DNA of 27,490 bases from an uncultured Bacillaceae bacterium (GCA_937958375.1 CALGNY010000072.1:1-27490), one strand, 5' to 3'; positions 16,781 to 24,734 are shown, counted from the stretch's first letter. Translations and numbers: made by a program. The notes: generated by a model from the sequence alone, not told the origin.

Positions 16781-16808
16781 ATAATAAAAAACCCGGCAAG
16801 CGGGTTTT
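16781..16808 (-). terminator. Terminator between secE and nusG
   Basis: A 7-bp stem AAACCCG/CGGGTTT (16789-16795 and 16801-16807) with a 5-base loop is followed on the minus strand by TTTTTTATTAT. It lies 50 bases after the secE stop codon. Confidence 0.85.
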
Positions 16809-16821
16809 GATTTCTTTAGCT

Positions 16822-16830
16822 ATTATAGCA
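16822..16830 (-). promoter_or_regulatory. Extended -10 promoter before nusG
   Basis: The minus strand shows TGCTATAAT, an extended consensus -10 (hexamer 16822-16827). The -35 is poor (TTGAAC at 15 bases or TTTGAA at 16). The predicted start lies only a few bases before the secE terminator hairpin. Confidence 0.55.
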
Positions 16831-16857
16831 CATTCATTAACGGTTCAAACCATTCCA

Positions 16858-17025
16858 TTAAAAGAGCTCCAGAATTTGAGAAAGAATCAGATCGACGACC
16901 GTAAAAAACACACCAAAGAAAATGACCGTCGTCAACACGATAATTGTATAACGAGTCAGCTCATTACCTTTGGGCCAAGATACTTTTCGCATCTCCCGAT
17001 TGACGTCCTTCAAAAACTTAACCAT
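16858..17025 (-). CDS. secE: Preprotein translocase subunit SecE
   Basis: SecE is the small essential clamp of the SecYEG protein-export channel in the cytoplasmic membrane. Direct translation of the minus strand gives a 55-residue protein, MVKFLKDVNREMRKVSWPKG... ending ILELF. The amphipathic helix with the hallmark MRKVSWP motif (12-18) leads into a single membrane span (about 28-50), as in the short Firmicutes SecE (about 59 residues in B. subtilis). GGGGGAT precedes the ATG. It lies 26 bases after rpmG and upstream of nusG, its usual partner. Confidence 0.97.
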   Translation of the reverse strand: MVKFLKDVNREMRKVSWPKGNELTRYTIIVLTTVIFFGVFFTVVDLILSQILELF

Positions 17026-17051
17026 TACAAATCCCCCTTACCACATGCAGG

Positions 17052-17198
17052 CTATTTCGTCTCACGATGTACGGTGTGGCTCCCACACTTCTTACAAAAC
17101 TTTTTTATCTCAATTCGTTCATTCGTTTGTTGTTTTTTATCCGTTGTATAGTTTCGCGATTGACAAATCGTACATGCCAACGTTGCTTTTTTGCGCAT
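17052..17198 (-). CDS. rpmG: 50S ribosomal protein L33
   Basis: L33 is a small zinc-ribbon protein of the 50S subunit near the E site. Direct translation of the minus strand gives 48 residues, MRKKATLACTICQSRNYTT... ending SHTVHRETK. Four cysteines (9, 12, 35, 38) in two CxxC pairs make this the zinc-binding C+ form, as opposed to the cysteine-free paralogue that bacilli express in zinc shortage. GAGGT sits 7 bases before the ATG. It lies between sigH and secE, the place of rpmGB in B. subtilis. Confidence 0.96.
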   Translation of the reverse strand: MRKKATLACTICQSRNYTTDKKQQTNERIEIKKFCKKCGSHTVHRETK

Positions 17199-17235
17199 TT
17201 GGCTTACCTCAAATTTTTATGATTCATACTCAATA

Positions 17236-17264
17236 AACTTACCACGGAGGCAAGTCTATGTCAA
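17236..17264 (-). promoter_or_regulatory. Likely promoter for rpmG-secE
   Basis: Minus-strand TTGACA (17259-17264), a 17-base spacer, then a weak -10 TAAGTT (17236-17241). It lies in the 73-base sigH-rpmG gap. Confidence 0.5.
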
Positions 17265-17271
17265 ATATTGT

Positions 17272-17922
17272 TTAAAGGGTGATTTCATTGATTTGCAAGT
17301 AATGCTCAAGTTTTCTTTTGATGCGTTGCAGGGCATTATCAATCGATTTGACATGTCGGTCCAGTTGCAAGGCAATTTCTTGATACGAGCAGCCATCGAG
17401 ATATAAATTCAACACTTCCTGCTCCAATTTGCTGAGGACTTCGCGAATCTTGATTTCCATATCTCCATGTCTCTCTCGTTTCATCAACAGTTTCTCAGGG
17501 TCGCCCATCTCATCTTCTGCAATGATATCGATCAACGTCCGGTCAGATTCTTCATCGTAAATAGGCTTGTCCAAGGATACATACGAATTCAGCGGGATAT
17601 GCTTTTGCCTTGTCGCTGTTTTGATTGCTGTGATGATCTGCCTTGTCACACATAAGTCGGCAAACATCTTGAACGAAGACAGCTTATCCTGACGGTAATC
17701 CCGGATGGCTTTATACAAACCGATCATACCCTCTTGGATGATGTCCTCCCGATCCGCGCCGATCAAAAAATATGTACGCGCTTTTGCCCGAACGAAACTT
17801 TTGTACTTCAGTATCAAGTACTCCAAGGCTTGTCCATCACCTTTCTGAACCATTTCGACATAGTGTTCATCTTCTAACTCTCTCGAATCCAGTTTGATCT
17901 CCATCTCTGTTTTTGTGATCAC
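17272..17922 (-). CDS. sigH: RNA polymerase sigma factor SigH (Spo0H)
   Basis: SigH directs RNA polymerase to early stationary-phase, competence and sporulation-entry genes in bacilli. The 216-residue product is close to the 218 of B. subtilis. Region 2 reads DALEYLILKYKSFVRAKARTYFLIGADREDIIQEGMIGLYKAIRDY-like (about 30-77), followed by the ITAIKTATRQKHIPLNSYVSLDKPI signature. Region 4 contains the helix-turn-helix YQEIALQLDRHVKSIDNALQRIKRKLE. The start is GTG at 17922, 7 bases after AGGAGG. A clear SigA promoter precedes it, in the short gap after rae1. Its presence suggests a spore-forming lineage. Confidence 0.97.
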   Translation of the reverse strand: MITKTEMEIKLDSRELEDEHYVEMVQKGDGQALEYLILKYKSFVRAKARTYFLIGADREDIIQEGMIGLYKAIRDYRQDKLSSFKMFADLCVTRQIITAIKTATRQKHIPLNSYVSLDKPIYDEESDRTLIDIIAEDEMGDPEKLLMKRERHGDMEIKIREVLSKLEQEVLNLYLDGCSYQEIALQLDRHVKSIDNALQRIKRKLEHYLQINEITL

Positions 17923-17963
17923 GTTAGCTCCTCCTGAATGATAACAGACCTATGATATATGTC

Positions 17964-17993
17964 ATTATACAGGAGTTGTGAATTTTCAGTCAA
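17964..17993 (-). promoter_or_regulatory. SigA promoter for sigH
   Basis: Minus-strand TTGACT (17988-17993), an 18-base spacer, then a perfect TATAAT (17964-17969). It predicts a start about 35 bases before sigH. In B. subtilis the sigH promoter is SigA-dependent and repressed by AbrB. An AT-rich spacer here would allow the same, but no AbrB site can be called by eye. Confidence 0.85.
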
Positions 17994-18006
17994 CTATTGA
18001 TTGTTA

Positions 18007-18516
18007 TTATTTTCTGCCTCTTCTCATTTCTTCAAATTTCGACAAGATTTCTTGGTTCAAAATGACCTTATGTTTTGGCGTCAATTTGTGGTTGGTTTCG
18101 AGGTTGATTTGGATATCTTTGTTGATGGCTTGCACTTCCAACAAAAGCTCCCTGGCCGATTTCCGTAGTGCGCCTTGTGAAAAAATCGTCCATTGTTCTT
18201 GGGAATCGGACGTTGCGACATATACTTTCGTTTTGACGTTTTTTACGTCTTTGATTAATTTTTCAATTCTTTCATCTGCCGTCTCATTTTCCTTTGTAAA
18301 AATGATCTCCATATTTTTGACACGTTTTCTTTTTTCTGCGCCTCGAACATTATACGCATCAAATACAATAATCAATTCATAGGCGGTGTAAGCTTGATAT
18401 TCTGCCATGATCTCAATCAACTGGTCCCTGGCATCTTCCAAACTTTTCTCCTTCAACGTTTTCAAGGTTGGCCAATCACCAATGACATTATAACCATCCA
18501 CTATGAGAACAATCAT
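18007..18516 (-). CDS. rae1: Ribosome-dependent mRNA endonuclease Rae1 (YacP)
   Basis: Rae1 is a PIN-like/NYN-domain endoribonuclease that in B. subtilis enters the ribosomal A site and cuts certain translated mRNAs. The 169-residue product has the family length. Acidic residues expected in the active site are visible in VDGYNVIGDW (about 7-16) and IIVFDAYNVRG (about 50-60), with a further conserved TSDSQEQ (about 103-109). The start ATG is two bases after the rlmB stop, indicating co-transcription with cysES-mrnC-rlmB. The C-terminus is basic (EEMRRGRK). Confidence 0.93.
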   Translation of the reverse strand: MIVLIVDGYNVIGDWPTLKTLKEKSLEDARDQLIEIMAEYQAYTAYELIIVFDAYNVRGAEKRKRVKNMEIIFTKENETADERIEKLIKDVKNVKTKVYVATSDSQEQWTIFSQGALRKSARELLLEVQAINKDIQINLETNHKLTPKHKVILNQEILSKFEEMRRGRK

Positions 18517-18518
18517 GA

Positions 18519-19259
18519 TTAACCACCCAACGGATGCCGTTTCCGGTATACTTCATACATCAGAATCCCAGCGGAAACGGAAGCATTGAGTGAGGTGACA
18601 TGGCCGCTCATCGGCAAACGAATCAACCAATCGCACTTTTTGGCTACGAGCCGGCTGATGCCTTTTCCTTCACTGCCGATCACGAGGGCTAATGGCATAT
18701 CATAACTGCCTTCACGATAGTCTTCCGTTGCGCTTGCGTCCGTCCCGATCACCCAAATATTCAATTCTTTGATGCGCTCGATGGTTTGGGCCATGTTCGT
18801 TACCCGGGCAACCGGAACATGCTCAATAGCCCCTGTTGATGCCTTGGCAACCGTTTGTGTCAATTGGACCGAGCGCCGCTTCGGAATAATGAGCCCATGG
18901 ACTCCGACCGCATCCGCTGTTCGCATAATCGATCCCAAGTTATGTGGGTCCTCCAGTTCATCGAGCAGCAAAAAGAAAGGAGACTCGCCTTTTTTCTCAG
19001 GAATCTTCAATAAATCTTCTATATCCATATATTCATAAGCTGCGATTGAGGCGGCAACCCCTTGATGGTTGGCACCGATTTGATCGAGCTTGTTCTTTGG
19101 TACCTTCTGGACATGGACATTCGCTTGTTTGGCTGCTTGGAAAATTTGTGACTGGGCAGCATGCTTCATTGTTTCAAGTACAAATACTTTATTGATGGCT
19201 CGTCCGGACTTTAATGTTTCCAAGACGGCATTTTTTCCTACAATCCATTCCTCACTCAT
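18519..19259 (-). CDS. rlmB: 23S rRNA 2'-O-ribose methyltransferase, TrmH/RlmB family
   Basis: This SpoU-family enzyme uses SAM to methylate a guanosine 2'-hydroxyl in 23S rRNA (G2251 in E. coli for RlmB). The 246-residue product has the N-terminal substrate-binding domain (1-about 80; IVGKNAVLETLKSG) and the knotted SPOUT domain. The three SpoU motifs are visible: DPHNLGSIMRTADAVG, LVIGSEGKGIS and IRLPMSGHVTSLNASVSAGI. Its ATG overlaps the mrnC stop codon by four bases (ATGA), which suggests translational coupling. The exact target in this organism is inferred from family membership. Confidence 0.93.
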   Translation of the reverse strand: MSEEWIVGKNAVLETLKSGRAINKVFVLETMKHAAQSQIFQAAKQANVHVQKVPKNKLDQIGANHQGVAASIAAYEYMDIEDLLKIPEKKGESPFFLLLDELEDPHNLGSIMRTADAVGVHGLIIPKRRSVQLTQTVAKASTGAIEHVPVARVTNMAQTIERIKELNIWVIGTDASATEDYREGSYDMPLALVIGSEGKGISRLVAKKCDWLIRLPMSGHVTSLNASVSAGILMYEVYRKRHPLGG

Positions 19260-19654
19260 GCTTGTCGGCTCCTTTCTTCAATCTCCATCACCGCTATGGA
19301 AATCAACTGCTCTAATCGATCGATGTCACGGTTCAAGTGTAAATAACCGACCAACGCCTCAAATGCTGTGCTCCATCGATACGTTTGGACATCTGTACTT
19401 TTTGGGGTATTTGATTTCGCATTCCTTCCCCGTCGGACGATCGCTTCTTCTGTTTCTGTTAGCAACCCTTCTTCCATCCAACCTCTAATCACGGCTGCTT
19501 GCGCTTTTGCGGCGACAAATCGGACCGCAGCTTGGTGAAGCTTCTGCGGCTTCACCTCACCACGCTCGATCAAGTACTCTCGCACATAAACTTCATAGAC
19601 CGCATCACCCATATAAGCGAGTGCCAGACTTTTCATTTGAAATGGGTCTGTCAT
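19256..19654 (-). CDS. mrnC: Mini-ribonuclease 3
   Basis: Mini-III is a compact RNase III-family enzyme that trims 23S rRNA ends in bacilli and plant chloroplasts. The 132-residue product consists only of the RNase III catalytic fold and lacks the double-stranded-RNA-binding domain. LAYMGDAVYEVYVREYL (about 11-27) holds the catalytic aspartate and glutamate. A second acidic patch is STAFEALVGYLHL (about 94-106). It begins four bases after the cysS stop and ends overlapping rlmB by four, so it belongs to the cysES transcript, as in B. subtilis. Confidence 0.95.
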   Translation of the reverse strand: MTDPFQMKSLALAYMGDAVYEVYVREYLIERGEVKPQKLHQAAVRFVAAKAQAAVIRGWMEEGLLTETEEAIVRRGRNAKSNTPKSTDVQTYRWSTAFEALVGYLHLNRDIDRLEQLISIAVMEIEERSRQA

Positions 19655-19658
19655 AGAT

Positions 19659-21056
19659 TCACTTCCGCTTCCAACGTGTGCCTTGTGGCGTATCTTCTAA
19701 TACAATTCCCTGTTCATCAAGCAAATCACGAATCTCATCTGCCCGGGCGAAATCGCGATCCTTTCTCGCTTGTTTCCGCTCCTCGATCAGTCTTTCAATC
19801 TCTTCATCAACTAATGTTTCTTCCTCAAGTTGCAAGCCAAGAACTCCCGTGATTTCATCGAATAATTGGATAAAAGCATCGATGACAGACGTATCGGTTT
19901 GTTTTTCATTCAAATAAATATTTGCTTCCTTCGCCAATTCAAACAAGACCGAAATTGCATTCGCCGTGTTGAAGTCGTCGTTCATTTCCTGCTTGAATTG
20001 ATTGCGTTGGTTTTCGATCGACTCAAACCAGTGCGTGTTGTCTTCGGATAAATTCGTACTGGCCTCTCTTCGGTAGTTCAGGTTCTGATAGGCTGTTTTC
20101 AAACGTCCAAAACTGTTCTCTGCTTCCTCGATCAATCCTTTGTTGAAATTGATCGGGTTCCGGTAGTGCACGCTTAACATATAAAACCGGATGACATTCG
20201 CATCAAATTGATCGACGATGTCTTTGACCAAAATGAAATTCCCAAGCGACTTAGACATTTTCTCATTATCGATTTGGATATATCCATTGTGGATCCAATA
20301 GTTGGCGAATGTTTTCCCGTTGTGGGCCTCGGATTGGGCAATTTCATTTTCATGGTGCGGAAACGTCAGATCCTGACCGCCAGCATGAATGTCAATGGTA
20401 TCACCAAGATGTTTTTTCGCCATGGCGGAGCATTCGATATGCCAACCCGGACGGCCTTCTCCCCATGGACTATCCCACGAGATCTCTCCATCTTTGGCCT
20501 GTTTCCATAAGGCGAAATCAAGTGGATCATCTTTTTTCTCACCAACTTGGATTCGTGCGCCTGACCGTAGTTCGTCAATTGATTGATGGGAAAGTTTACC
20601 GTATCCATCAAACTTTCTTGTCCGGTAATAAACATCTCCATCGACTTCATAAGCATATCCTTTGTCGACAAGCCCTTGTATGAAAGCAATGATTTCATCC
20701 ATCGATTCCGTGACCCTCGGATGCTTCACCGCTTCTTGTACATGAAGTTTTGCGACATCCTCTTTGTAAGCCTTGATGAACCGTTCGGCGATCTCAGGCA
20801 CTTCCTCGCCCAATTCGTTGGCTGCCTTGATCAATTTGTCATCGACATCCGTAAAATTGAGCACATAGTCGACATCGTACCCGACATATTCCAAGTAGCG
20901 ACGTACAGTATCGAAGACAATCGCCGGGCGGGCATTCCCGATGTGGATATAATTATATACGGTCGGTCCGCAAACGTACATTTTTACTTTGCCTTCTTCT
21001 ATTGGTTTGAATTCTTCTTTTTTCCTCGACAAACTGTTATACAATTTAATCGTCAT
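19659..21056 (-). CDS. cysS: Cysteinyl-tRNA synthetase
   Basis: CysS is the class I synthetase that charges tRNA-Cys. The 465-residue product has the normal length. Visible are the zinc ligand Cys29 in KMYVCGPTVYNY, the HIGN signature (38-41), WHIECS with zinc ligand Cys209, HAGGQDLTFPHHENE with His234 and Glu238, and KMSKS (266-270). The anticodon-binding C-terminal domain ends GTRWKRK. Its ATG overlaps the end of cysE by 11 bases. This pairing, with the cysteine T-box before cysE, ties charging and synthesis of cysteine to the same tRNA sensor. Confidence 0.98.
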   Translation of the reverse strand: MTIKLYNSLSRKKEEFKPIEEGKVKMYVCGPTVYNYIHIGNARPAIVFDTVRRYLEYVGYDVDYVLNFTDVDDKLIKAANELGEEVPEIAERFIKAYKEDVAKLHVQEAVKHPRVTESMDEIIAFIQGLVDKGYAYEVDGDVYYRTRKFDGYGKLSHQSIDELRSGARIQVGEKKDDPLDFALWKQAKDGEISWDSPWGEGRPGWHIECSAMAKKHLGDTIDIHAGGQDLTFPHHENEIAQSEAHNGKTFANYWIHNGYIQIDNEKMSKSLGNFILVKDIVDQFDANVIRFYMLSVHYRNPINFNKGLIEEAENSFGRLKTAYQNLNYRREASTNLSEDNTHWFESIENQRNQFKQEMNDDFNTANAISVLFELAKEANIYLNEKQTDTSVIDAFIQLFDEITGVLGLQLEEETLVDEEIERLIEERKQARKDRDFARADEIRDLLDEQGIVLEDTPQGTRWKRK

Positions 21057-21708
21057 TGACCGATACCCCTTTCAACGCAGCTAGTTCCTTCTCCAGTTCC
21101 TTGATTCGCTCTTCCAAACGATTGCACTGCTCCTGGACTGGATCAGGCAATTTGTGATGATCCAAATCTTTTTTGACTTTGACGCCGTTTTGGACAACGA
21201 CCCGTCCTGGAATGCCGACGACTGTCGAATATTTTGGTACGTCCTTCAGCACAACGGCACCGGCTCCTATTTTGGAGTGCTCATCGACAGTGATCGAGCC
21301 AAGCACTTTTGCACCGGTTGCGACAAGTACGTTATCTTTGAGCGTCGGATGCCGTTTCCCTTTTTCTTTTCCTGTACCACCGAGTGTGACACCTTGATAC
21401 AATGTGACATTGTCCCCGATTTCACACGTTTCACCGATGACGACCGCCATGCCGTGGTCGATGAAGAAACGGCGGCCGATTTTTGCGCCAGGATGAATTT
21501 CAATGCCCGTGAAAAATCGGCTGATTTGCGAAATGACTCGCGCGATGAACTTCATTTTTCGTTTATGGAAGCCATGAGCAACCCGGTGTGCCCAAATGGC
21601 GTGAACGCCTGAATACGTCAAGACGACTTCAAGTGTGTTTCTTGCGGCTGGGTCTTGATCGAAAACGACTTTGACATCGTCTTTCAACAGACTGAAAAAT
21701 TTCCGCAT
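21046..21708 (-). CDS. cysE: Serine O-acetyltransferase
   Basis: CysE makes O-acetylserine from serine and acetyl-CoA, the first step of cysteine synthesis. The 220-residue product is the short Firmicutes form. The N-terminal helical part (1-about 65; RAAHRVAHGFHK-like) is followed by left-handed beta-helix hexapeptide repeats (about 70-170) with the active-site DHG (84-86) and GVTLGGTGKEKGKRHPTL. The tail forms a charged helix (EEQCNRLEERIKELEKELA-like). GGAGGGAGG precedes the ATG. It is the first gene after the cysteine T-box and overlaps cysS by 11 bases. Confidence 0.97.
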   Translation of the reverse strand: MRKFFSLLKDDVKVVFDQDPAARNTLEVVLTYSGVHAIWAHRVAHGFHKRKMKFIARVISQISRFFTGIEIHPGAKIGRRFFIDHGMAVVIGETCEIGDNVTLYQGVTLGGTGKEKGKRHPTLKDNVLVATGAKVLGSITVDEHSKIGAGAVVLKDVPKYSTVVGIPGRVVVQNGVKVKKDLDHHKLPDPVQEQCNRLEERIKELEKELAALKGVSVNDD

Positions 21709-21761
21709 GGGTGTTTCCTCCCTCCTAAGACAAACATAAGGCCTTGCTCAGTAAATCCATC

Positions 21762-21799
21762 AAAAAACGCCTCTGCCTATTGTTCAATAGACAGAGACG
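21762..21799 (-). terminator. T-box terminator
   Basis: A 14-bp stem (21768-21781 with 21786-21799, two G-U pairs in RNA) followed by TTTTTT on the minus strand. It is the off-state of the upstream T-box; the T-box sequence lies 9 bases before it. Confidence 0.93.
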
Positions 21800-22016
21800 T
21801 GTGAATACGCGGTTCCACTCTGTTTAGAGGCCATTTTCGCCTCTCAACTCCAAACGGATAACGATCGCTACTCGCTTTTTCTTACTTCATATTCAGAAAA
21901 AGAACTCCGAGGGGCATTTCACGTCCTGTCCGGAAGGCTGCTCTCAGCACTGCAGCCATCTCTGTCATCCATCCAAAAACGTTACTTCTCCTCATCAACG
22001 TTTCTACGTATTTTAT
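21762..22016 (-). ncRNA. Cysteine T-box riboswitch of cysES
   Basis: The leader carries the invariant T-box AGAGTGGAACCGCG (complement of 21808-21821), which pairs with the free CCA end of uncharged tRNA. A Stem III hairpin AGAGGC/GCCTCT lies just before it. In the Stem I region, AGAAGTAACG-type and GCTGCAGTGCTGAGAGCAGC elements are seen. The specifier is read as TGC (cysteine; complement of 21914-21916) after GAAA. Low charged tRNA-Cys would therefore switch on cysE and cysS, which matches the genes downstream. Confidence 0.93.
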
Positions 22017-22022
22017 TACTCT

Positions 22023-22050
22023 ATTATATACAAAAAATCATTCTTGTTAC
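22023..22050 (-). promoter_or_regulatory. Promoter for the cysES T-box transcript
   Basis: Minus-strand GTAACA (22045-22050), a 16-base spacer, then a perfect TATAAT (22023-22028). The -35 overlaps the gltX stop codon, so cysES has its own promoter immediately after gltX. Confidence 0.7.
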
Positions 22051-23522
22051 GAATTATTTAACTCATCGATGATTTTACCCAATCGATGAACAACCGTTTC
22101 CTTACCCAACAAATGAATGGCTTGCGGCAACTCCGGACCATGCGTTTCGGCTGTCGTTGCGACACGGATCGGCATGAATAATTTTTTCCCTTTATTGCCC
22201 GTATCTTTTTGCGTCGCTTTAATGGCAGCTTTAATTTGCTCGGCCGAGAATTCATCCAAACCCTCGATCTGTGTTTTGAAGTTCGACAGCATTTCAGGCA
22301 CATGCTCTTGAGCCAAAACGTCCATCGCTTCATCGGAATACGTCGCTTCTTTTTTGAAAAACAGCTCTGTCAATTCGACGATTTCAGCGCCATAGCTTAA
22401 CTGCTCTTTATATAAGCTAATCAATTCATCCACCCATTCATTCGTCGCCACATCCGCGTTTTCTTCAACTTTTCCGGCCTTGAGCAAATGTGGTTTCGCA
22501 AGGCGGATGACACGCTCGAGTGAGCTGGATTTAATATATTGGTTATTCATCCACTTTAATTTATGTGTATCAAAAACAGCCGGCGATGTTGAAAGTCGCT
22601 CTGGGTCGAACATCTCAATGAATTCTTCTTTCGTAAAGATTTCGTCTTCTCCTGTTGGTGACCAACCGAGCAGTGCAATGAAGTTGAACAACGCTTCCGG
22701 CAAATAACCGAGCTCATCGTATTGTTCGATGAATTGAATGATGTTTTCATCCCGTTTACTGAGCTTTTTCCGTTCTTCGTTCACGATCAATGTCATATGC
22801 CCATATGTCGGCACTTCCCAATCAAACGCACGGTACACCATCATTTGTTTCGGCGTATTGGAAATATGGTCTTCTCCACGCAATACGTGTGTGATTTTCA
22901 TCAAATGATCATCCACAGCCACCGCAAAGTTGTATGTCGGTGTTCCGTCTTTTTTCAGGATGACCCAATCACCGAAGTCAGATGATTCAAAGGTGATTTT
23001 TCCTTTGACGATATCAAAAAAGGTATATGTCTCTTGAGCCGGAACACGAAGACGGATACTTGGCTTCCGTCCTTCTTGTTCGAATTGTTCGCGTTCTTTT
23101 TGTGTCAAATCGCGGTGAGCACCAGAGTACATCGGAACTTGTCCCTTTGCCCGCTGTTCCTCTCTTTCCTGCTCCAATTCTTCTTCCGTCATATAACATT
23201 TATAAGCCAGACCACGTTCCAAAAGTTCATCCACATACTTTTTGTAAATATCCAACCGTTCCATTTGACGGTATGGGCCGTGGCCGCCATCTTTATCGAT
23301 GCTTTCATCCCAATCGATGCCTAGCCATTTCAGGTAGCTCAGCTGACTTAATTCGCCGCCTTCCACATTCCGCTTCTGGTCGGTATCCTCAATCCGAATA
23401 ATGAATTTCCCGCCTGTATGTCGGGCATATAAGTAATTGAATAATGCTGTCCGTGCGTTACCGATATGCAAATGGCCTGTCGGGCTCGGAGCATAGCGTA
23501 CACGTACTTCTTGAGCTGACAT
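22047..23522 (-). CDS. gltX: Glutamyl-tRNA synthetase
   Basis: GltX is a class I synthetase. In bacilli, which lack GlnRS, it charges both tRNA-Glu and tRNA-Gln, the latter then being amidated by GatCAB. The 491-residue product has the full length. The HIGH-type signature is HIGN (19-22) in RYAPSPTGHLHIGNART, and the KMSKS equivalent is KLSKR (253-257). The C-terminal half is the helical anticodon-binding domain. GGAGGGAG lies 7 bases before the ATG. The gap to ispDF is only 30 bases with no terminator, suggesting one ispDF-gltX transcript. Confidence 0.98.
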   Translation of the reverse strand: MSAQEVRVRYAPSPTGHLHIGNARTALFNYLYARHTGGKFIIRIEDTDQKRNVEGGELSQLSYLKWLGIDWDESIDKDGGHGPYRQMERLDIYKKYVDELLERGLAYKCYMTEEELEQEREEQRAKGQVPMYSGAHRDLTQKEREQFEQEGRKPSIRLRVPAQETYTFFDIVKGKITFESSDFGDWVILKKDGTPTYNFAVAVDDHLMKITHVLRGEDHISNTPKQMMVYRAFDWEVPTYGHMTLIVNEERKKLSKRDENIIQFIEQYDELGYLPEALFNFIALLGWSPTGEDEIFTKEEFIEMFDPERLSTSPAVFDTHKLKWMNNQYIKSSSLERVIRLAKPHLLKAGKVEENADVATNEWVDELISLYKEQLSYGAEIVELTELFFKKEATYSDEAMDVLAQEHVPEMLSNFKTQIEGLDEFSAEQIKAAIKATQKDTGNKGKKLFMPIRVATTAETHGPELPQAIHLLGKETVVHRLGKIIDELNNS

Positions 23523-23552
23523 ATTGAAACTCCCTCCATCTTGGTACTCGAT

Positions 23553-24734
23553 TTATTTTTGTTGGAGTAGGATGACCGCTTGCGCAGCAATTCCTTCCTC
23601 TCTTCCGATAAAACTTAATTTTTCCGTCGTTGTCGCTTTGACATTGATTTGGCTGATATCCGCTTTCAACAAGCCTGCAATGACTTCACGGATCTGTTCG
23701 ATATAAGGAGCCATTTTCGGCACTTGGGCAATGACGGTACAATCGAGATTGCCTAATGAATACCCTTGTTTTTCAACGAGTGCCCATACGTGTTGCAGTA
23801 ATTTTTTCGAATCTGCATCCTTGTATGCCGGGTCGGTGTCTGGAAAATGTTTTCCGATATCACCTTCTCCAATCGCACCTAAGGCAGCATCCGCTACCGT
23901 ATGCAATAATACATCCGCATCCGAATGACCTGTTAGCCCTTTCTCGTATGGAATCTCAACGCCACCGATGATGCATGGGCGGTCTGTTGCAAACTGATGT
24001 ACGTCAAATCCTTGTCCAATCCGAATCAATGAAAGCTCCTCCTTCTGTATGGATTGCCTATTTAGTTGTAGCATATTTTCCGCCTTTTGTATATCTTCAG
24101 GCGTTGTCAGCTTCATATTCCGATAGCTGCCTTCAACCCTTTCGATCGGCTCATCCAACAGCTCTACCAGTTGAACATCATCCGTCGCTTGTATTCCTTT
24201 TTCATAGGCCTCTTGATGGGCTTGACGAATTAGGTCCAACCGAAACGCTTGAGGCGTTTGTGCCGCAAATAATTCATCCCTTGGCAACGTTTTTACTTTT
24301 CCGTCGGTCATTTGCTTGATCGTATCGGTTACCGGAACAGCCAAAAAGGCAGCCCCAGCCCGCTCGGTTGCCTGGTACAACTCATGCAGCTCCTCAATGG
24401 TCACAAACGGACGTGCACCATCGTGAATCATCGTAATCATTGAGTCTTCCAATGCTTCTAGTCCATGTCGAACACTATCTTGACGCTCTTTTCCACCATG
24501 GACACACTTCGTCACCTTCGAAATATGATAATCATCAATGACCGACTGAATGGTCGCCTGATCATTCGGGTGAATCACCAGTATGATTTGTTTACACCAG
24601 TCATCTTCTTCGAACACAGAGAGCGTGTGTGCCAGTACTGGCTTTGAACCGATTTCGATAAATTGTTTGTTTTGATTCGCTTTCATTCGTTTCCCTTGGC
24701 CAGCAGCCAAAACAATCACTTGATACGACTCCAT
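23553..24734 (-). CDS. ispDF: Fused IspD-IspF, MEP-pathway bifunctional enzyme
   Basis: This single 393-residue frame joins IspD (MEP cytidylyltransferase) and IspF (MEcPP synthase), steps 3 and 5 of the non-mevalonate isoprenoid pathway. IspD is residues 1-235, with LAAGQGKRM, GGKERQDSVRHGL, HDGARP, QTPQ and LTTPED. IspF is 236-393, with GQGFDVH (metal Asp and His), GHSDADVLLHTVADA and TTTEKLSFIGREEGIA. B. subtilis encodes them as two adjacent genes. I chose the ATG at 24734, 6 bases after GGAGG; an upstream TTG adds 10 unlikely residues. At the junction, AAGGAGG (24038-24044) stands 8 bases before TTG at 24029, exactly where a separate 158-residue IspF would begin. Both fused and free IspF may be made. 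Confidence 0.95.
   Translation of the reverse strand: MESYQVIVLAAGQGKRMKANQNKQFIEIGSKPVLAHTLSVFEEDDWCKQIILVIHPNDQATIQSVIDDYHISKVTKCVHGGKERQDSVRHGLEALEDSMITMIHDGARPFVTIEELHELYQATERAGAAFLAVPVTDTIKQMTDGKVKTLPRDELFAAQTPQAFRLDLIRQAHQEAYEKGIQATDDVQLVELLDEPIERVEGSYRNMKLTTPEDIQKAENMLQLNRQSIQKEELSLIRIGQGFDVHQFATDRPCIIGGVEIPYEKGLTGHSDADVLLHTVADAALGAIGEGDIGKHFPDTDPAYKDADSKKLLQHVWALVEKQGYSLGNLDCTVIAQVPKMAPYIEQIREVIAGLLKADISQINVKATTTEKLSFIGREEGIAAQAVILLQQK
24027..24044 (-). promoter_or_regulatory. Internal ribosome binding site for IspF
   Basis: Within ispDF, the minus strand has a perfect AAGGAGG (24038-24044), an 8-base spacer and a TTG codon (24027-24029) in frame with IspF. The product from there would be 158 residues (first residues after Met: IRIGQGFDVHQF), the same length as B. 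subtilis IspF. Confidence 0.75.
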
